NCBI GenBank assembly: GCA_014138645.1
Contig: JACJIB010000010.1
Location: 102,106 to 166,105, forward strand
Reading direction: 5' to 3'
DNA length: 64,000 nucleotides
From: Methylorubrum thiocyanatum
GTDB lineage: Bacteria > Pseudomonadota > Alphaproteobacteria > Rhizobiales > Beijerinckiaceae
A program made the translations under genes and the position numbers. Positions 26,741 through 35,181 of the stretch are shown here, one piece after another. Each line of letters begins with the position of its first letter. The stretch's first letter is position 1. The notes beneath the pieces were generated by a model, which worked only from the letters and a program-made list of their open reading frames with translations, was not told the origin of the DNA and did no database searches.

Positions 26741-27433
26741 ATGAACATCGCCATCCTCGAGACCGGCCATCCGCCCGAACGCCTCGGCGGACGCTTTCCC
26801 TCTTACGGCGCGATGGTGGAGGCGCTGATCGGCGACGGCCACGCCTTCACGGGCTTCGACGTGACGGCGGGGCACTGGCCCAAGGCGCCGGAGGCGTTCG
26901 ACGCCTTCGTCATCACCGGCTCGCCCGCCTCGGTCTACGATCCGACCCCTTGGGTCGAGGACCTGCTCGCCTTTCTGCGCGACCTCGACCCGTCGAAGAA
27001 GCTCGTCGGCCTCTGCTTCGGGCATCAGGCGCTGGCGCAGGCCTTCGGCGGGCGGGTGGAGCGCTCGCAGCGCGGCTGGGGCCTCGGGCTTCACGCCTAC
27101 AAAGTGGCGGAGCGCGCACCCTTCATGGACGAGGCGGAGACCATCGCCATCCCCGTGAGCCATCAGGATCAGGTCGTGGCCCTGCCGCCCGGCGCGCGGG
27201 TGCTCGCGGGCAGCGCCTTCACGCCCTACGGCGTGCTGGCCTGGAGCGACCGCCCGGCCCTCTCCTTCCAGTGCCACCCGGAATTCGCCCCCGATTACGC
27301 CCGCGCGCTCACCGACGGCCACCGGGCCGGCGTGGACGACCCAGCCCTGGTGCCGGCGGCCTTGGCCTCGCTGGAGGCGCCGCACGACAGCGCCCGGGTC
27401 GGCGGCTGGATCCGGCGCTTCCTGCGGGCGTAG
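26741..27433 (+). CDS. Class I glutamine amidotransferase-like protein
   Basis: A 230-residue GATase1 domain protein with the nucleophilic Cys in VGLCFGHQALAQAFGG and the His of FQCHPEFAPDYARAL, followed by the general pattern of GMP-synthase-type amidotransferases (VFDAFVITGSPASVYDPTPW). It stands alone rather than fused to a synthetase, so it may be a gamma-glutamyl hydrolase or an amidase such as those that act on gamma-glutamyl-amine conjugates. The position behind an ethanolamine permease makes a gamma-glutamyl-ethanolamine route plausible, but it is an inference. Convergent with the aldo/keto reductase. Confidence 0.83.
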   Translation: MNIAILETGHPPERLGGRFPSYGAMVEALIGDGHAFTGFDVTAGHWPKAPEAFDAFVITGSPASVYDPTPWVEDLLAFLRDLDPSKKLVGLCFGHQALAQAFGGRVERSQRGWGLGLHAYKVAERAPFMDEAETIAIPVSHQDQVVALPPGARVLAGSAFTPYGVLAWSDRPALSFQCHPEFAPDYARALTDGHRAGVDDPALVPAALASLEAPHDSARVGGWIRRFLRA

Positions 27434-27434
27434 C

Positions 27435-28451
27435 TCAGGCCCGGTAGGCGCCCTGCCGCTCCAGCATCCAGCCGGGATATTCCGGCGGCAGGCGCGTGGC
27501 GGCGTCGAGCCGCGCGAGGTCGTCGGCCTCGAGCCGGACCGCCGTCGCGCCGAGATTGTCCTGAAGCTGTTTGACGCGTTTGGCTCCGATGATGACGCTG
27601 GTGACGGTCTCCCGATGCAGCAGCCACGCGAGCGCCACCTGCGCCACGCTGCAGCCCTTCGCCCCGGCCACCGCGCGCATCGCTTCAAGCGTCCCGGCGC
27701 CGCGGGTGCGGTCGACCGGCGGGAAGTCGAAGGTGGTGCGCCGCCCGTCCGCTTGCGTGCCCTCGGCGTCGTACTTGCCCGAGAGATAGCCGCCGGCCAG
27801 CGGGCTCCAGACCATCAGCCCGATGTCTTCGGACGTCAGCATCGGGGCGATCTCGCGTTCGAGGTCGCGCCCGACCAGGGTGTAGTAGGCCTGGAGCGAG
27901 ACGATGGGCGCGAGCCGGCGCGCCTCGGCGATGCCCACCGCCTTCATCACCTGCCACGCCGCCCAGTTCGACAGGCCGAGATAGCGGACATGGCCGTGGC
28001 GCACGAGGGTATCGAGCGCCTCCAGCGTCTCGGTGATCGGGGTGGCCGGGTCGAAGCCGTGGATCTGGTAGAGGTCGATATGGTCGAGGCCGAGCCGGGC
28101 GAGGCTCGCCTTGCACTGGCTCAGGATGTGCCCGCGCGACGCGCCGCGGGCGTTCGGCCCCTCGCCCATCGGACCCAGCACCTTGGTGGCGATCACCACG
28201 TCGTCGCGGGGTATGCCGAGATTCTTGAGCGACTGGCCGAGGATCCGCTCGCTCATCCCGCCCGCATAGACGTTGGCGGTGTCGATGAAGTTGATGCCGG
28301 CGTCGAACGCGGTCTTCACCAGGGCGTCGGCCTCGTCCTGGCCGAGCCGGCCGATCTGGCCCCAAAATCCTTCGCTGCCGCCGAAGGTCATGGTGCCGAG
28401 GCAGAGTTCGGACACGAACAGGCCGCTGCGGCCGAGGGAGCGCATACGCAT
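27435..28451 (-). CDS. Aldo/keto reductase
   Basis: A 338-residue NADPH-dependent aldo/keto reductase. The (beta/alpha)8 barrel carries the catalytic Asp and Tyr (FIDTANVYAGGMSERILG), Lys in VVIATKVLG, and His in LYQIHGFDP. The coenzyme-binding end is VTSVIIGAKRVKQLQDNL. It starts at ATG 28451, six bases upstream of another in-frame ATG, with GGAGA in front. It is transcribed divergently from an AraC-type regulator about 160 bases away, which probably controls it in response to an aldehyde or related stress. Substrate unknown. Confidence 0.9.
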   Translation of the reverse strand: MRMRSLGRSGLFVSELCLGTMTFGGSEGFWGQIGRLGQDEADALVKTAFDAGINFIDTANVYAGGMSERILGQSLKNLGIPRDDVVIATKVLGPMGEGPNARGASRGHILSQCKASLARLGLDHIDLYQIHGFDPATPITETLEALDTLVRHGHVRYLGLSNWAAWQVMKAVGIAEARRLAPIVSLQAYYTLVGRDLEREIAPMLTSEDIGLMVWSPLAGGYLSGKYDAEGTQADGRRTTFDFPPVDRTRGAGTLEAMRAVAGAKGCSVAQVALAWLLHRETVTSVIIGAKRVKQLQDNLGATAVRLEADDLARLDAATRLPPEYPGWMLERQGAYRA

Positions 28452-28609
28452 GGAGGGATCTCCGTCGGGTTGGGACGGTCCCTGGTACGGCGGGCGACGC
28501 CGCCGCGCGGCGGCCGATCCTCTCAAGCTCTTGCCCGATCCTCTCAAAGCCGCCGTGTCGCCGCCGCGCGCGGATGCGTGGGCGGCCCAGGCGCGCTAGG
28601 GTCGCCGGC

Positions 28610-29521
28610 ATGACGACGGACCTTTCCGGCCTCGCGGCGCTGATCGAACGGCAATGGCATCGCTATGGCCGGGAAACGCCGGCCGACGGGCTGCTCCTGA
28701 ACCGCGCCGAGGCGCCGAGCGGCCTGATCCGCGCGGTCTACCGCCCCTCCTTCTGCCTCGTGGTGCAGGGCGCGAAGGCGACGCTGCTCGGTGACACCGC
28801 CTACCGCTACGCCGCGGGTCAGGCGCTGCTTGCCTCCCTCGATCTCGCGGTCACGGCCCGGATCACCGAGGCGAGCCCGACGCGGCCCTATCTGGCGCTC
28901 AGCCTCGCCATCGACCTGGATGCCCTGGCCGAGTTGCTCAGTGCCCAGGCGGACACCCTCGCCGATGGGATGGATTCCGCTCCCGCTTTCGCCCCCCTGC
29001 GCACCGCCGCCCTCGACCCGGACCTGTGCGATCCTCTCGCGCGCCTTCTCACCCTGCTCGATCACCCCCGCGACCTGCCGGTGCTGGCCCCGTTGATCGG
29101 CCGGGAGATTATCTGGCGCCTGCTCGGCGGCCCTCTCGGTCCGGCGCTGCGCCAAGCCGGCCTGCCCGAGAGCCACGCCGCGCGGATCGGACGGACGACG
29201 GCCTGGATCCGCGCGCATTATGCGGAGCCGCTGCGCGTGGCCGATCTGGCGGCGCTCGCGCGCATGAGCGCGGCGAGCTTCCATCGCCATTTCAAGGCGG
29301 TGACGACGATGACGCCGGTGCAGTTCCAGAAGCAGGTCCGGCTCCACGAGGCGCGGCGCCTGCTGCTCGGGGCCGGGGATGTGGCCGGCGTGGGCTACGC
29401 CATCGGCTACGAGAGTCCGTCGCAGTTCAGCCGCGACTACCGCCGCTTGTTCGGCGCCCCACCGGGGCGGGACGGCGCCGCGATCCGCGCCCGCCTCGCG
29501 CCCGAGCCGGCGCTGCCGTGA
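28610..29521 (+). CDS. AraC-family transcriptional regulator
   Basis: A 303-residue regulator with an AraC_N-type N-terminal domain (PSFCLVVQGAKATLLGDTAY, matching the PF06719 pattern) and a C-terminal double helix-turn-helix (LRVADLAALARMSAASFHRH, FHRHFKAVTTMTPVQFQKQV and SPSQFSRDYRRLFG). Divergent from the aldo/keto reductase, with the shared intergenic region between 28451 and 28610 as the likely operator. The inducer is not evident. Confidence 0.9.
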   Translation: MTTDLSGLAALIERQWHRYGRETPADGLLLNRAEAPSGLIRAVYRPSFCLVVQGAKATLLGDTAYRYAAGQALLASLDLAVTARITEASPTRPYLALSLAIDLDALAELLSAQADTLADGMDSAPAFAPLRTAALDPDLCDPLARLLTLLDHPRDLPVLAPLIGREIIWRLLGGPLGPALRQAGLPESHAARIGRTTAWIRAHYAEPLRVADLAALARMSAASFHRHFKAVTTMTPVQFQKQVRLHEARRLLLGAGDVAGVGYAIGYESPSQFSRDYRRLFGAPPGRDGAAIRARLAPEPALP

Positions 29522-29542
29522 CCAGCTTCGATGAGAGAGGAT

Positions 29543-29627
29543 TGGTGCGGGTAGAGGGAATCGAACCCCCACGCCTTTCGGCTGGCGATTTTGAGTCGCC
29601 CGCGTCTACCAATTCCGCCATACCCGC
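29543..29627 (-). tRNA. tRNA-Leu (CAA)
   Basis: On the minus strand the sequence folds into a class II tRNA of 85 nt with encoded CCA: acceptor GCGGGTA/TACCCGC, D-arm GGCGGAATTGGTAGACGC, and an anticodon stem GGCGA/TCGCC with loop CTCAAAA, so the anticodon is CAA (reads UUG). The variable arm (CAGCCGAAAGGCG region) and T-arm GGGGTTCGATTCCC are normal. Confidence 0.93.
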
Positions 29628-29733
29628 GACGCCCCCGCCTCTTGGCACAAGCCGGGGCGGCGGGCCAGAGCCAATTTCTCGCCCGGCGAAGGCCGCGCCC
29701 AGCGCTTGAGGACGCGGCCGAACCGGGCTGTCC

Positions 29734-31026
29734 TCAACGGCCGAGCAGGGGAAGCCAAGTGGCGAGTGCCAGCAGCGTCGCCAGCAGCACCGGGGGCGTG
29801 ATCACGAGACCGACCCTCATGTACTGGCCCCAGGTGATGGTCTGGCCTTTGCGGGCGAGCACGTGCAGCCAGAGCAGGGTGGCCAGGCTGCCGATGGGGG
29901 TGAATTTCGGGCCCAGGTCGCAGCCGATCACGTTGGCGTAGATCATCAATTCGCGGGTCTGCTGCGGCAGATCCGGCGCCTGCTCGATCGAGAGCGCTCC
30001 GATCAGCACGCTCGGCATGTTGTTCATGACCGAGGACAGGATCGCGGCGGAAAAGCCGGTGCCGAGGGTCGCGACGAGGGGGCCGTATCCGGCGAGCCAG
30101 ACCAGCCCCTTGGCCAGTTCCTCGGTCAGGCCGGCATTCCGCAGGCCGTAGACGACGAGGTACATCCCGAGGCTGAACAGCACGATCTGCCAGGGCGCGC
30201 CGGCCATCACCGTGCGGATCGGGATGACACGGCTCCGGTTGGCGAGCAGCAGCAGCACCGCGGCACCGACGCCGGTGACGAGCGAGACCGGGACGCCGAA
30301 CGGCGCCGTGACGAAGTAGGCGCAGAGCAACACGGCGAGGAGCGGAAATGCCGCCCGGAACACCAGCGGGTCGCGGATCGCGGTGGCTGGACGCTCCAGA
30401 ATCGCGACTGGATAGGTGGCCGGCACATCGCGGCGGAAATACACCCACAGCACCACGAGCGTTGCCGCCAGCGACACGAGGTTCACCGGCACCATCACCG
30501 CGGTGTAGCGGCCGAAGGTCAGCCCGAAGAAGTTGGCCGAGACGATGTTGACGAGGTTGGAGATCACCAGCGGCAGGGACGTCGAGTCCGCCACGAAGCC
30601 GCAGGCGACGATGAAGGCGAGCGCCGCCGCCGGCCTCACGTTCAGGCGGAGCAGGATTGCCAGCACGATCGGCGTCAGCAGCAGCGCCGCGCCGTCATTG
30701 GCGAACAGGGCCGCGATGGCCGCACCGAGCAGGACCACGAGCGGGAACAGCCGCCGGCCCCGGCCGCCGCCCCAGCGGGCGACGTGCAGCGCCGCCCAAT
30801 GGAAGAAGCCGGCCTCGTCGAGCAGGAGCGAGATGACGATCAGCGCCACGAAGGCGAAGGTGGCATCCCAGACGATCTGCCAGACCACCGGGATGTCTCC
30901 GGGCTGGATCACGCCCGTGGCCAGGGCCACGCCCGCGCCGCCCAGCGCGCTCCACCCGATCCCGAGGCCCTTGGGCTGCCAGATGACGAGGACGAGGGTC
31001 GCGAGAAAGATGGCGAACGCGAGCAT
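29734..31026 (-). CDS. arsB: Arsenite efflux permease ArsB
   Basis: A 430-residue membrane transporter with about twelve hydrophobic segments, of the ArsB family that expels arsenite (or antimonite) from the cytoplasm. Characteristic regions include [40 protein letters not shown] and the second-half [15 protein letters not shown], with [20 protein letters not shown]. It is the third gene of the arsR-arsC-arsB set on the minus strand and starts 36 bases after arsC. No ArsA ATPase is present, so the pump should be driven by the membrane potential alone. Confidence 0.92.
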   Translation of the reverse strand: MLAFAIFLATLVLVIWQPKGLGIGWSALGGAGVALATGVIQPGDIPVVWQIVWDATFAFVALIVISLLLDEAGFFHWAALHVARWGGGRGRRLFPLVVLLGAAIAALFANDGAALLLTPIVLAILLRLNVRPAAALAFIVACGFVADSTSLPLVISNLVNIVSANFFGLTFGRYTAVMVPVNLVSLAATLVVLWVYFRRDVPATYPVAILERPATAIRDPLVFRAAFPLLAVLLCAYFVTAPFGVPVSLVTGVGAAVLLLLANRSRVIPIRTVMAGAPWQIVLFSLGMYLVVYGLRNAGLTEELAKGLVWLAGYGPLVATLGTGFSAAILSSVMNNMPSVLIGALSIEQAPDLPQQTRELMIYANVIGCDLGPKFTPIGSLATLLWLHVLARKGQTITWGQYMRVGLVITPPVLLATLLALATWLPLLGR

Positions 31027-31061
31027 CGGGGTCGTTTCTTATTCGTGGGGAAGGACGAGTC

Positions 31062-31499
31062 TCAGGCAGTGGTGACGCGGCGGCCGTGCGCGTCCACGAC
31101 CCGCTCGCCGTCTTCCTTGACGAACGCGCCCTGCTGCGGCGGCAGGAGGTCCAGCACGGCCTCCGACGGACGGCAGAGGCGCACGCCCCGCGGCGTGACC
31201 ACCAACGGCCGGTTCAGCAGGACCGGGTGTGCGGCGACGGCGTCCAGAAGCTGATCGTCGCTGAGCGACGCGTCGCCCAGGTTCAGTTCCGCGTAGGGCG
31301 TGCCCTTTTCGCGAAGGAGATCCCGCACGGCAAGGCCGGCCCGGCGGGCGAGCTGACGGACCAGATCCCGTGTCGGCGGAGTCTTGAGGTACTCGATGAC
31401 ATGCGGCTCGATGCCGGCATTGCGGATCATCGCCAGGGTGTTGCGGGACGTGCCGCAGGCCGGGTTGTGGTAGATCACGACATCGAACGGCTCAGGCAC
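31062..31499 (-). CDS. arsC: Arsenate reductase ArsC (glutaredoxin-coupled)
   Basis: A 145-residue ArsC of the glutaredoxin/glutathione-dependent type, reducing arsenate to arsenite for ArsB. The catalytic Cys15 lies in HNPACGTSRN, and the arsenate-binding arginines are in the later VLLNRPLVV and GVRLCRPSE regions. It is one of the middle genes of the ars operon: its start overlaps the end of arsR by eight bases, which implies translational coupling. Confidence 0.93.
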   Translation of the reverse strand: MPEPFDVVIYHNPACGTSRNTLAMIRNAGIEPHVIEYLKTPPTRDLVRQLARRAGLAVRDLLREKGTPYAELNLGDASLSDDQLLDAVAAHPVLLNRPLVVTPRGVRLCRPSEAVLDLLPPQQGAFVKEDGERVVDAHGRRVTTA

Positions 31500-31854
31500 G
31501 GGCAGCGTCTCCGGTCGGTGGGCAGCAGGAGGCCAGAGCCGTCACCGCCGGATCGCAGACCTCCGGGCGGCCCTGGCAGCAATCGCGCATCAGGAACTCG
31601 ATCAGGCCGGACAGGGCCGGATAGGCAGCGCTGTAGATGACCGAGCGGCCCTCTCGCCGGGACTGGACGAGCCCGGCATGGCTCAATTCCTTCACGTGGA
31701 AGGACAAATTGGTGCCCGACACCCCGACCTCGCCAGCCAGCGCACCGGCCGCCAGCCCCTCCGGACCGGCCGTGACCAGAGCCCGCACGATGCGCAGGCG
31801 GTGCTCCTGACCGAGCGCGGCGAAGGCGGCGATGGCTTGCCGTTCCTCGACCAT
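31492..31854 (-). CDS. arsR: ArsR-type arsenic-responsive repressor
   Basis: A 120-residue winged helix-turn-helix repressor of the ArsR/SmtB family. The DNA-recognition region is VGVSGTNLSFHVKELSHAGL. The metal site is not in the usual alpha-3 position; instead the Cys residues cluster at the C-terminus (Cys92, 93, 100, 110, 111), the layout known from the Acidithiobacillus ferrooxidans type. Arsenite would bind there and release DNA. The divergent arsH gene and the TCAA-N6-TTGA operator lie directly upstream. It is the first gene of the arsR-arsC-arsB operon. Confidence 0.92.
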   Translation of the reverse strand: MVEERQAIAAFAALGQEHRLRIVRALVTAGPEGLAAGALAGEVGVSGTNLSFHVKELSHAGLVQSRREGRSVIYSAAYPALSGLIEFLMRDCCQGRPEVCDPAVTALASCCPPTGDAARA

Positions 31855-31860
31855 TACTGC

Positions 31861-31885
31861 AATATCTCAATCATCGTTGAAATGT
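31861..31885. promoter_or_regulatory. Putative ArsR operator between arsR and arsH
   Basis: The 47-base gap between arsR and arsH contains TCAA at 31867 and TTGA at 31877, six bases apart, flanked by AATATC and AATGTAG. This TCAA-N6-TTGA dyad is the usual shape of an ArsR box and would let one repressor control both directions. Only one dyad is visible. Confidence 0.65.
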
Positions 31886-31901
31886 AGATGAAGCCCGCGC
31901 C

Positions 31902-32654
31902 GTGGACAAGCCGCCTCTCCCCTTCACCGATGGCCTGCCGCATCTGAGCGCCGCACATTTCGAGGTGCCGACCGTCGAACGGCTGCACCCTTCGACACCC
32001 TTCACTCACTCGCCCCGGTTCCTGATCCTCTACGGGTCGCTGCGGGAGCGCTCCTTCAGCCGCTTCCTCGCCTACGAGGCCGCCCGGCTCTTGGAGGCCA
32101 TGGGCGGCGAGGTGCGGATCTACGACGCCCACGGCCTGCCCCTGCCCGACGACACCACGGCCGATCACCCGAAGGTGCAGGAGCTGCGCCGGCTCTCGCT
32201 CTGGTCCGAGGGGCAGGTCTGGGTCTCGCCGGAGCGGCACGGCAACCTGACGGGGGTGATGAAGAGTCAGATCGACTGGCTGCCCCTGAGCGAAGGTTCG
32301 GTGCGCCCGACGCAAGGGCGCACCCTCGCGGTGATGCAGGTCTCGGGCGGCTCGCAGAGCTTCAACGCCGTGAATGCCCTGCGCGTCCTCGGCCGCTGGA
32401 TGCGGATGATCACGATCCCCAACCAGTCTTCCGTGCCGATGGCCTACAAGGAATTCGACGAGGCCGGCCGGATGAAGCCGGGGCCGCTCTACGAGCGCGT
32501 GGTCGACGTGTGCGAGGAGTTGATGAAGTTCACGCTGCTGACCCGCGAGCGGGCCGACTACCTCGTGGATCGCTACAGCGAGCGGAAGGAGCGGGCGCCC
32601 GCGCGGCTCGAAGCCGTGGCCGCCGATATCGGATTCGTGAAACGCTCGATCTGA
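31902..32654 (+). CDS. arsH: ArsH NADPH-dependent FMN protein
   Basis: A 250-residue flavodoxin-like NADPH:FMN oxidoreductase of the ArsH family, which oxidises trivalent methylated arsenicals and gives resistance to organoarsenicals. Conserved stretches are [55 protein letters not shown] and the end [20 protein letters not shown]. Starts at a GTG and is transcribed divergently from arsR across the shared operator. Confidence 0.93.
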   Translation: MDKPPLPFTDGLPHLSAAHFEVPTVERLHPSTPFTHSPRFLILYGSLRERSFSRFLAYEAARLLEAMGGEVRIYDAHGLPLPDDTTADHPKVQELRRLSLWSEGQVWVSPERHGNLTGVMKSQIDWLPLSEGSVRPTQGRTLAVMQVSGGSQSFNAVNALRVLGRWMRMITIPNQSSVPMAYKEFDEAGRMKPGPLYERVVDVCEELMKFTLLTRERADYLVDRYSERKERAPARLEAVAADIGFVKRSI

Positions 32655-32760
32655 CCGGCTGCGGCTGTCCCTTTCCGCACGGGCCCACGTCGCCCCACCC
32701 TCGCCTCAAACCTGCATCTGTGCTGAAAGGGCTCCGCTTCCCGGACCCCAACGAGGCCCC

Positions 32761-33342
32761 ATGATCCGCCGGCTCTACGAGTGGATACTCGCGCTCGCCG
32801 CCAAGCCCTCCGCGCCCTGGGCGCTCGGGGCGGTGGCGTTTGCCGAAAGTTCGTTCTTCCCCGTGCCGCCGGACGCGATGCTGGTGCCGATGGCGGTGAG
32901 CCGGCCGGACCGGGTCTGGCTCTACGCCACCATCGCCACCGTCGCCTCGGTGCTCGGCGGACTGCTCGGCTACGCCATCGGCGCGCTGCTGTTCGATTCG
33001 GTCGGGCTCTGGCTGTTCAACCTCTACGGGCTCGCCGACAAGGCCGAGACCTTCCAGGCCTCCTACGCGACCTACGGGCACTGGGTGATCCTGCTCAAGG
33101 GGCTCACCCCGATCCCCTACAAGCTCGTCACCATCACCTCGGGCTTCGCCCATTACTCGCTGTTCTGGTTCGTTCTGCTCTCGGTCGTCACCCGCGGGGC
33201 GCGCTTCTTCCTGCTGGCCTGGCTGCTCGGGCGCTACGGCATCGGCATCCGTGCGGTGCTCGACCGGCACCTCAACGTGGTGGCGGGGCTGTTCGCGGCG
33301 GTGGTGATCCTCGGCTTCGTCGCCTTCAAGGTGATGCTGTGA
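32761..33342 (+). CDS. YqaA/DedA-type VTT domain membrane protein
   Basis: A 193-residue inner-membrane protein with five or so hydrophobic segments in the VTT (SNARE-associated/DedA-like) fold. Features include ALGAVAFAESSFFPVPPDAML, LLGYAIGALLFDSVG, HWVILLKGLTPIPYKLVTI and SGFAHYSLFWFVLLSVV. Related proteins influence lipid scrambling and membrane stress tolerance; the exact role is unknown. It overlaps dsbB by four bases (GTGA), so the two are probably translated together. Confidence 0.85.
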   Translation: MIRRLYEWILALAAKPSAPWALGAVAFAESSFFPVPPDAMLVPMAVSRPDRVWLYATIATVASVLGGLLGYAIGALLFDSVGLWLFNLYGLADKAETFQASYATYGHWVILLKGLTPIPYKLVTITSGFAHYSLFWFVLLSVVTRGARFFLLAWLLGRYGIGIRAVLDRHLNVVAGLFAAVVILGFVAFKVML

Positions 33343-33854
33343 CCCGTCTCCTCACCCTGCGCGGCGCGGCGCTCGCCGTGGCCCTCGGCGCCGCACTCAC
33401 CGTCGGCGGCGCCCTCGTGTTCGAGCACGGCCTCGGCTACGTCCCGTGCAAGCTCTGCCTGACCGAGCGGGTGCCCTACTACGCCGCCGCACCGCTGGCG
33501 CTGATCGCCGCGCTGCTCCCGCCGCGTCCCGCGCGCTTCCTCCTCGGGCTCGTCGCGCTGGTGCTGATCTACGGGGCCGGTCTCGGCGTCTACCATGCGG
33601 GCGCCGAGTGGGGATTCTGGCCGGGGCCCAACGATTGCGGCGGCGGATCCGGCGCCGGGCCGGCGGACGTGGCCGACTTCCTGAAGAAGCTCGAAACCGT
33701 GCGGCCGGTCGATTGCACGGCCGCGGCGTGGCGCTTCCTCGGCCTCTCGCTCGCCGGCTGGAACGCCGTGATCGCGGCCGGGCTCGGCCTCCTGGCGGCG
33801 GCCGCCGCGCTCGTCGCTCAACCGTCGAGGGGGCCGCACCAGCCGGGCAGGTAG
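33339..33854 (+). CDS. dsbB: Disulfide bond formation protein DsbB
   Basis: A 171-residue inner-membrane protein with four hydrophobic segments that reoxidises periplasmic DsbA and passes electrons to quinone. The first Cys pair is PCKLCLTERVPYY. The second region has NDCGGGSG and PVDCTAAAWRF, giving the second Cys pair. The start GTG overlaps the stop of the preceding gene. Its 3' end overlaps the end of the convergent ParB-like gene by 37 bases. No dsbA gene is in the window. Confidence 0.9.
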   Translation: MTRLLTLRGAALAVALGAALTVGGALVFEHGLGYVPCKLCLTERVPYYAAAPLALIAALLPPRPARFLLGLVALVLIYGAGLGVYHAGAEWGFWPGPNDCGGGSGAGPADVADFLKKLETVRPVDCTAAAWRFLGLSLAGWNAVIAAGLGLLAAAAALVAQPSRGPHQPGR

Positions 33855-34435
33855 CCGGCCTCCGGCGCCTTGGCGAGGCGCAGCGCCTGCTCGAGCGCCT
33901 GCGTGAAGTCCTTCTCGACCCCCTTCCGCTTGAGGTTGCGCCGCAGGTAGTCGGCCCAGAGGAACTCGCTGAAGGGCGTCGTGTCCTTGGCAAAGCCCCC
34001 GGCCCGGCGCAACTCGCCCGCGAGGCTGCGGAACGGGTCGTCGGGCAGGTCCGCGATCGCCTTCGGGATGTCGTCGAAGCCGACCCGCTTGCCATCCGCG
34101 TCGTAGGGATGGACCCAGGCCTTGTGGTCGGCCACCGTCCAGAAGGCGTCCTTGTCGAGCTTGTGCAGGTCGGCGACGACGGTCACCAGCACGTTCTCCT
34201 CCCCCTCCTCCTGCAGCGCGCGGGCGAGGTGGTGGTGGTCAATCACGTAGTGCTTCTTCTTCGGGCCGAGCAGCACCGGGATCATGTGCGAGCCGAGGAA
34301 GGCCGCCTTCTTCTCGGGATCGTGCGCCCGCCAGCGGCGGCGCTTCTCCGCGACCTCGCGATAGCCCACCGTGATCTGCGTCGGCCGCAGCTCCGCGATC
34401 GGCACGGAGATGAGCAGAGGTTCGCGCGACGCCAT
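33818..34435 (-). CDS. ParB-like nuclease-fold protein (ParBc_2)
   Basis: A 205-residue protein of the ParBc_2 (PF08857) family, a ParB/sulfiredoxin-like domain that is not linked to chromosome partition. Seen are LLISVPIAELRPTQITVG, the GSHMIPVLLGPKKKHYVIDH block and HHLARALQEEGEENVL. The HHH of the DHHHLAR motif and the nearby Lys residues could be part of an active site. Convergent overlap with dsbB by 37 bases suggests antisense effects are possible. Function unknown. Confidence 0.75.
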   Translation of the reverse strand: MASREPLLISVPIAELRPTQITVGYREVAEKRRRWRAHDPEKKAAFLGSHMIPVLLGPKKKHYVIDHHHLARALQEEGEENVLVTVVADLHKLDKDAFWTVADHKAWVHPYDADGKRVGFDDIPKAIADLPDDPFRSLAGELRRAGGFAKDTTPFSEFLWADYLRRNLKRKGVEKDFTQALEQALRLAKAPEAGYLPGWCGPLDG

Positions 34436-34455
34436 CGATCTCTCCCGTTCCTGTC

Positions 34456-34479
34456 AGGCCCGCTCCGTGAGGCGGGCCT
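34456..34479. repeat. Perfect 8-bp inverted repeat upstream of the ParB-like gene
   Basis: AGGCCCGC at 34456 and GCGGGCCT at 34472 form an 8-bp hairpin with an 8-base loop, 20 bases upstream of the ParB-like gene start. No U-run follows on either strand, so it is more like an operator or RNA structure than a terminator. Confidence 0.35.
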
Positions 34480-34660
34480 CGATCCGGGGCGCAACGTCGT
34501 TCGCGCGGCGCCGGGCGCACGGCCGAGCCTCACATTTCCGCGAGAGTTCGGTTCGCCTTTCTCCGCTCACAACGGTCATCGGACCGGGACAAGCGCGTGA
34601 CCCGGTCTTCTCATCCCGTCGTCCCAAGGATCGGCCTGCCGGAAGACGGAAGAAGCCGGC

Positions 34661-35080
34661 TCAGCCCTGGTAGCCGCCCATGGCACAGATCCTGGCCCAT
34701 TCCGCCTCCGTCACCGGCTGAACCGAGAGGCGGGAATTGGTGACCAGCGCCATGTCCTTGAGCACGGCCTCCGCCTTGATCGCGTCGAGGCCGACCGGTC
34801 GCGGCATCGGCGCCACCGCGCGTAAGTCGACCATGCCGAAGCGCCCGCTCTCATCGGTGTGGTCGGGATAGTAGGGCTTGATGACCTCGACGATGCCGAC
34901 GACGGCCTTGCCCTCGTTGGAATGGTAGAAGAAGCCGCGCTCGCCGACCTGCATTGCCTGCATCTGCTTCTTGGCGAGGTGGTTGCGCACGCCGTTCCAG
35001 AAGGTGCCGCCCTCTCCCGCCTCGACCTGCTGGTCCCAGGACCAGGTCGAGGGTTCGGACTTGAACAGCCAGTAGGCCAT
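34661..35080 (-). CDS. EVE domain protein
   Basis: A 139-residue small EVE-domain protein, a PUA-like fold that binds modified nucleobases. The diagnostic MAYWLFKSEPSTWSWDQQV opening and the WNGVRNHLAKKQM and FFYHSNEGKAVVGIVEV segments are typical of the thymocyte-nuclear-protein-1 family. EVE proteins in bacteria are often linked to restriction of, or tolerance to, modified cytosines, although here there is no restriction gene nearby. Stands alone. Confidence 0.9.
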   Translation of the reverse strand: MAYWLFKSEPSTWSWDQQVEAGEGGTFWNGVRNHLAKKQMQAMQVGERGFFYHSNEGKAVVGIVEVIKPYYPDHTDESGRFGMVDLRAVAPMPRPVGLDAIKAEAVLKDMALVTNSRLSVQPVTEAEWARICAMGGYQG

Positions 35081-35181
35081 GGCGCGGGACGGCTCCGTCG
35101 GGGACAGCGCCTCCGCTTAGCGAAAATACGGCCGCGCTTGAAGGGCGCCTCGCACGGGCCCCGCCGGAGCTCGGGATGCGC

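Noticed and set aside
24077-27688. A 1203-residue minus-strand open frame
   Set aside because: It runs against five clear plus-strand genes and consists of His/Asp/Arg-rich sequence typical of the antisense of GC-rich genes.
33818-34435. Chromosome-partition ParB
   Set aside because: There is a ParB-like nuclease fold (ParBc_2) but no helix-turn-helix CTP-clamp region and no parA neighbour.
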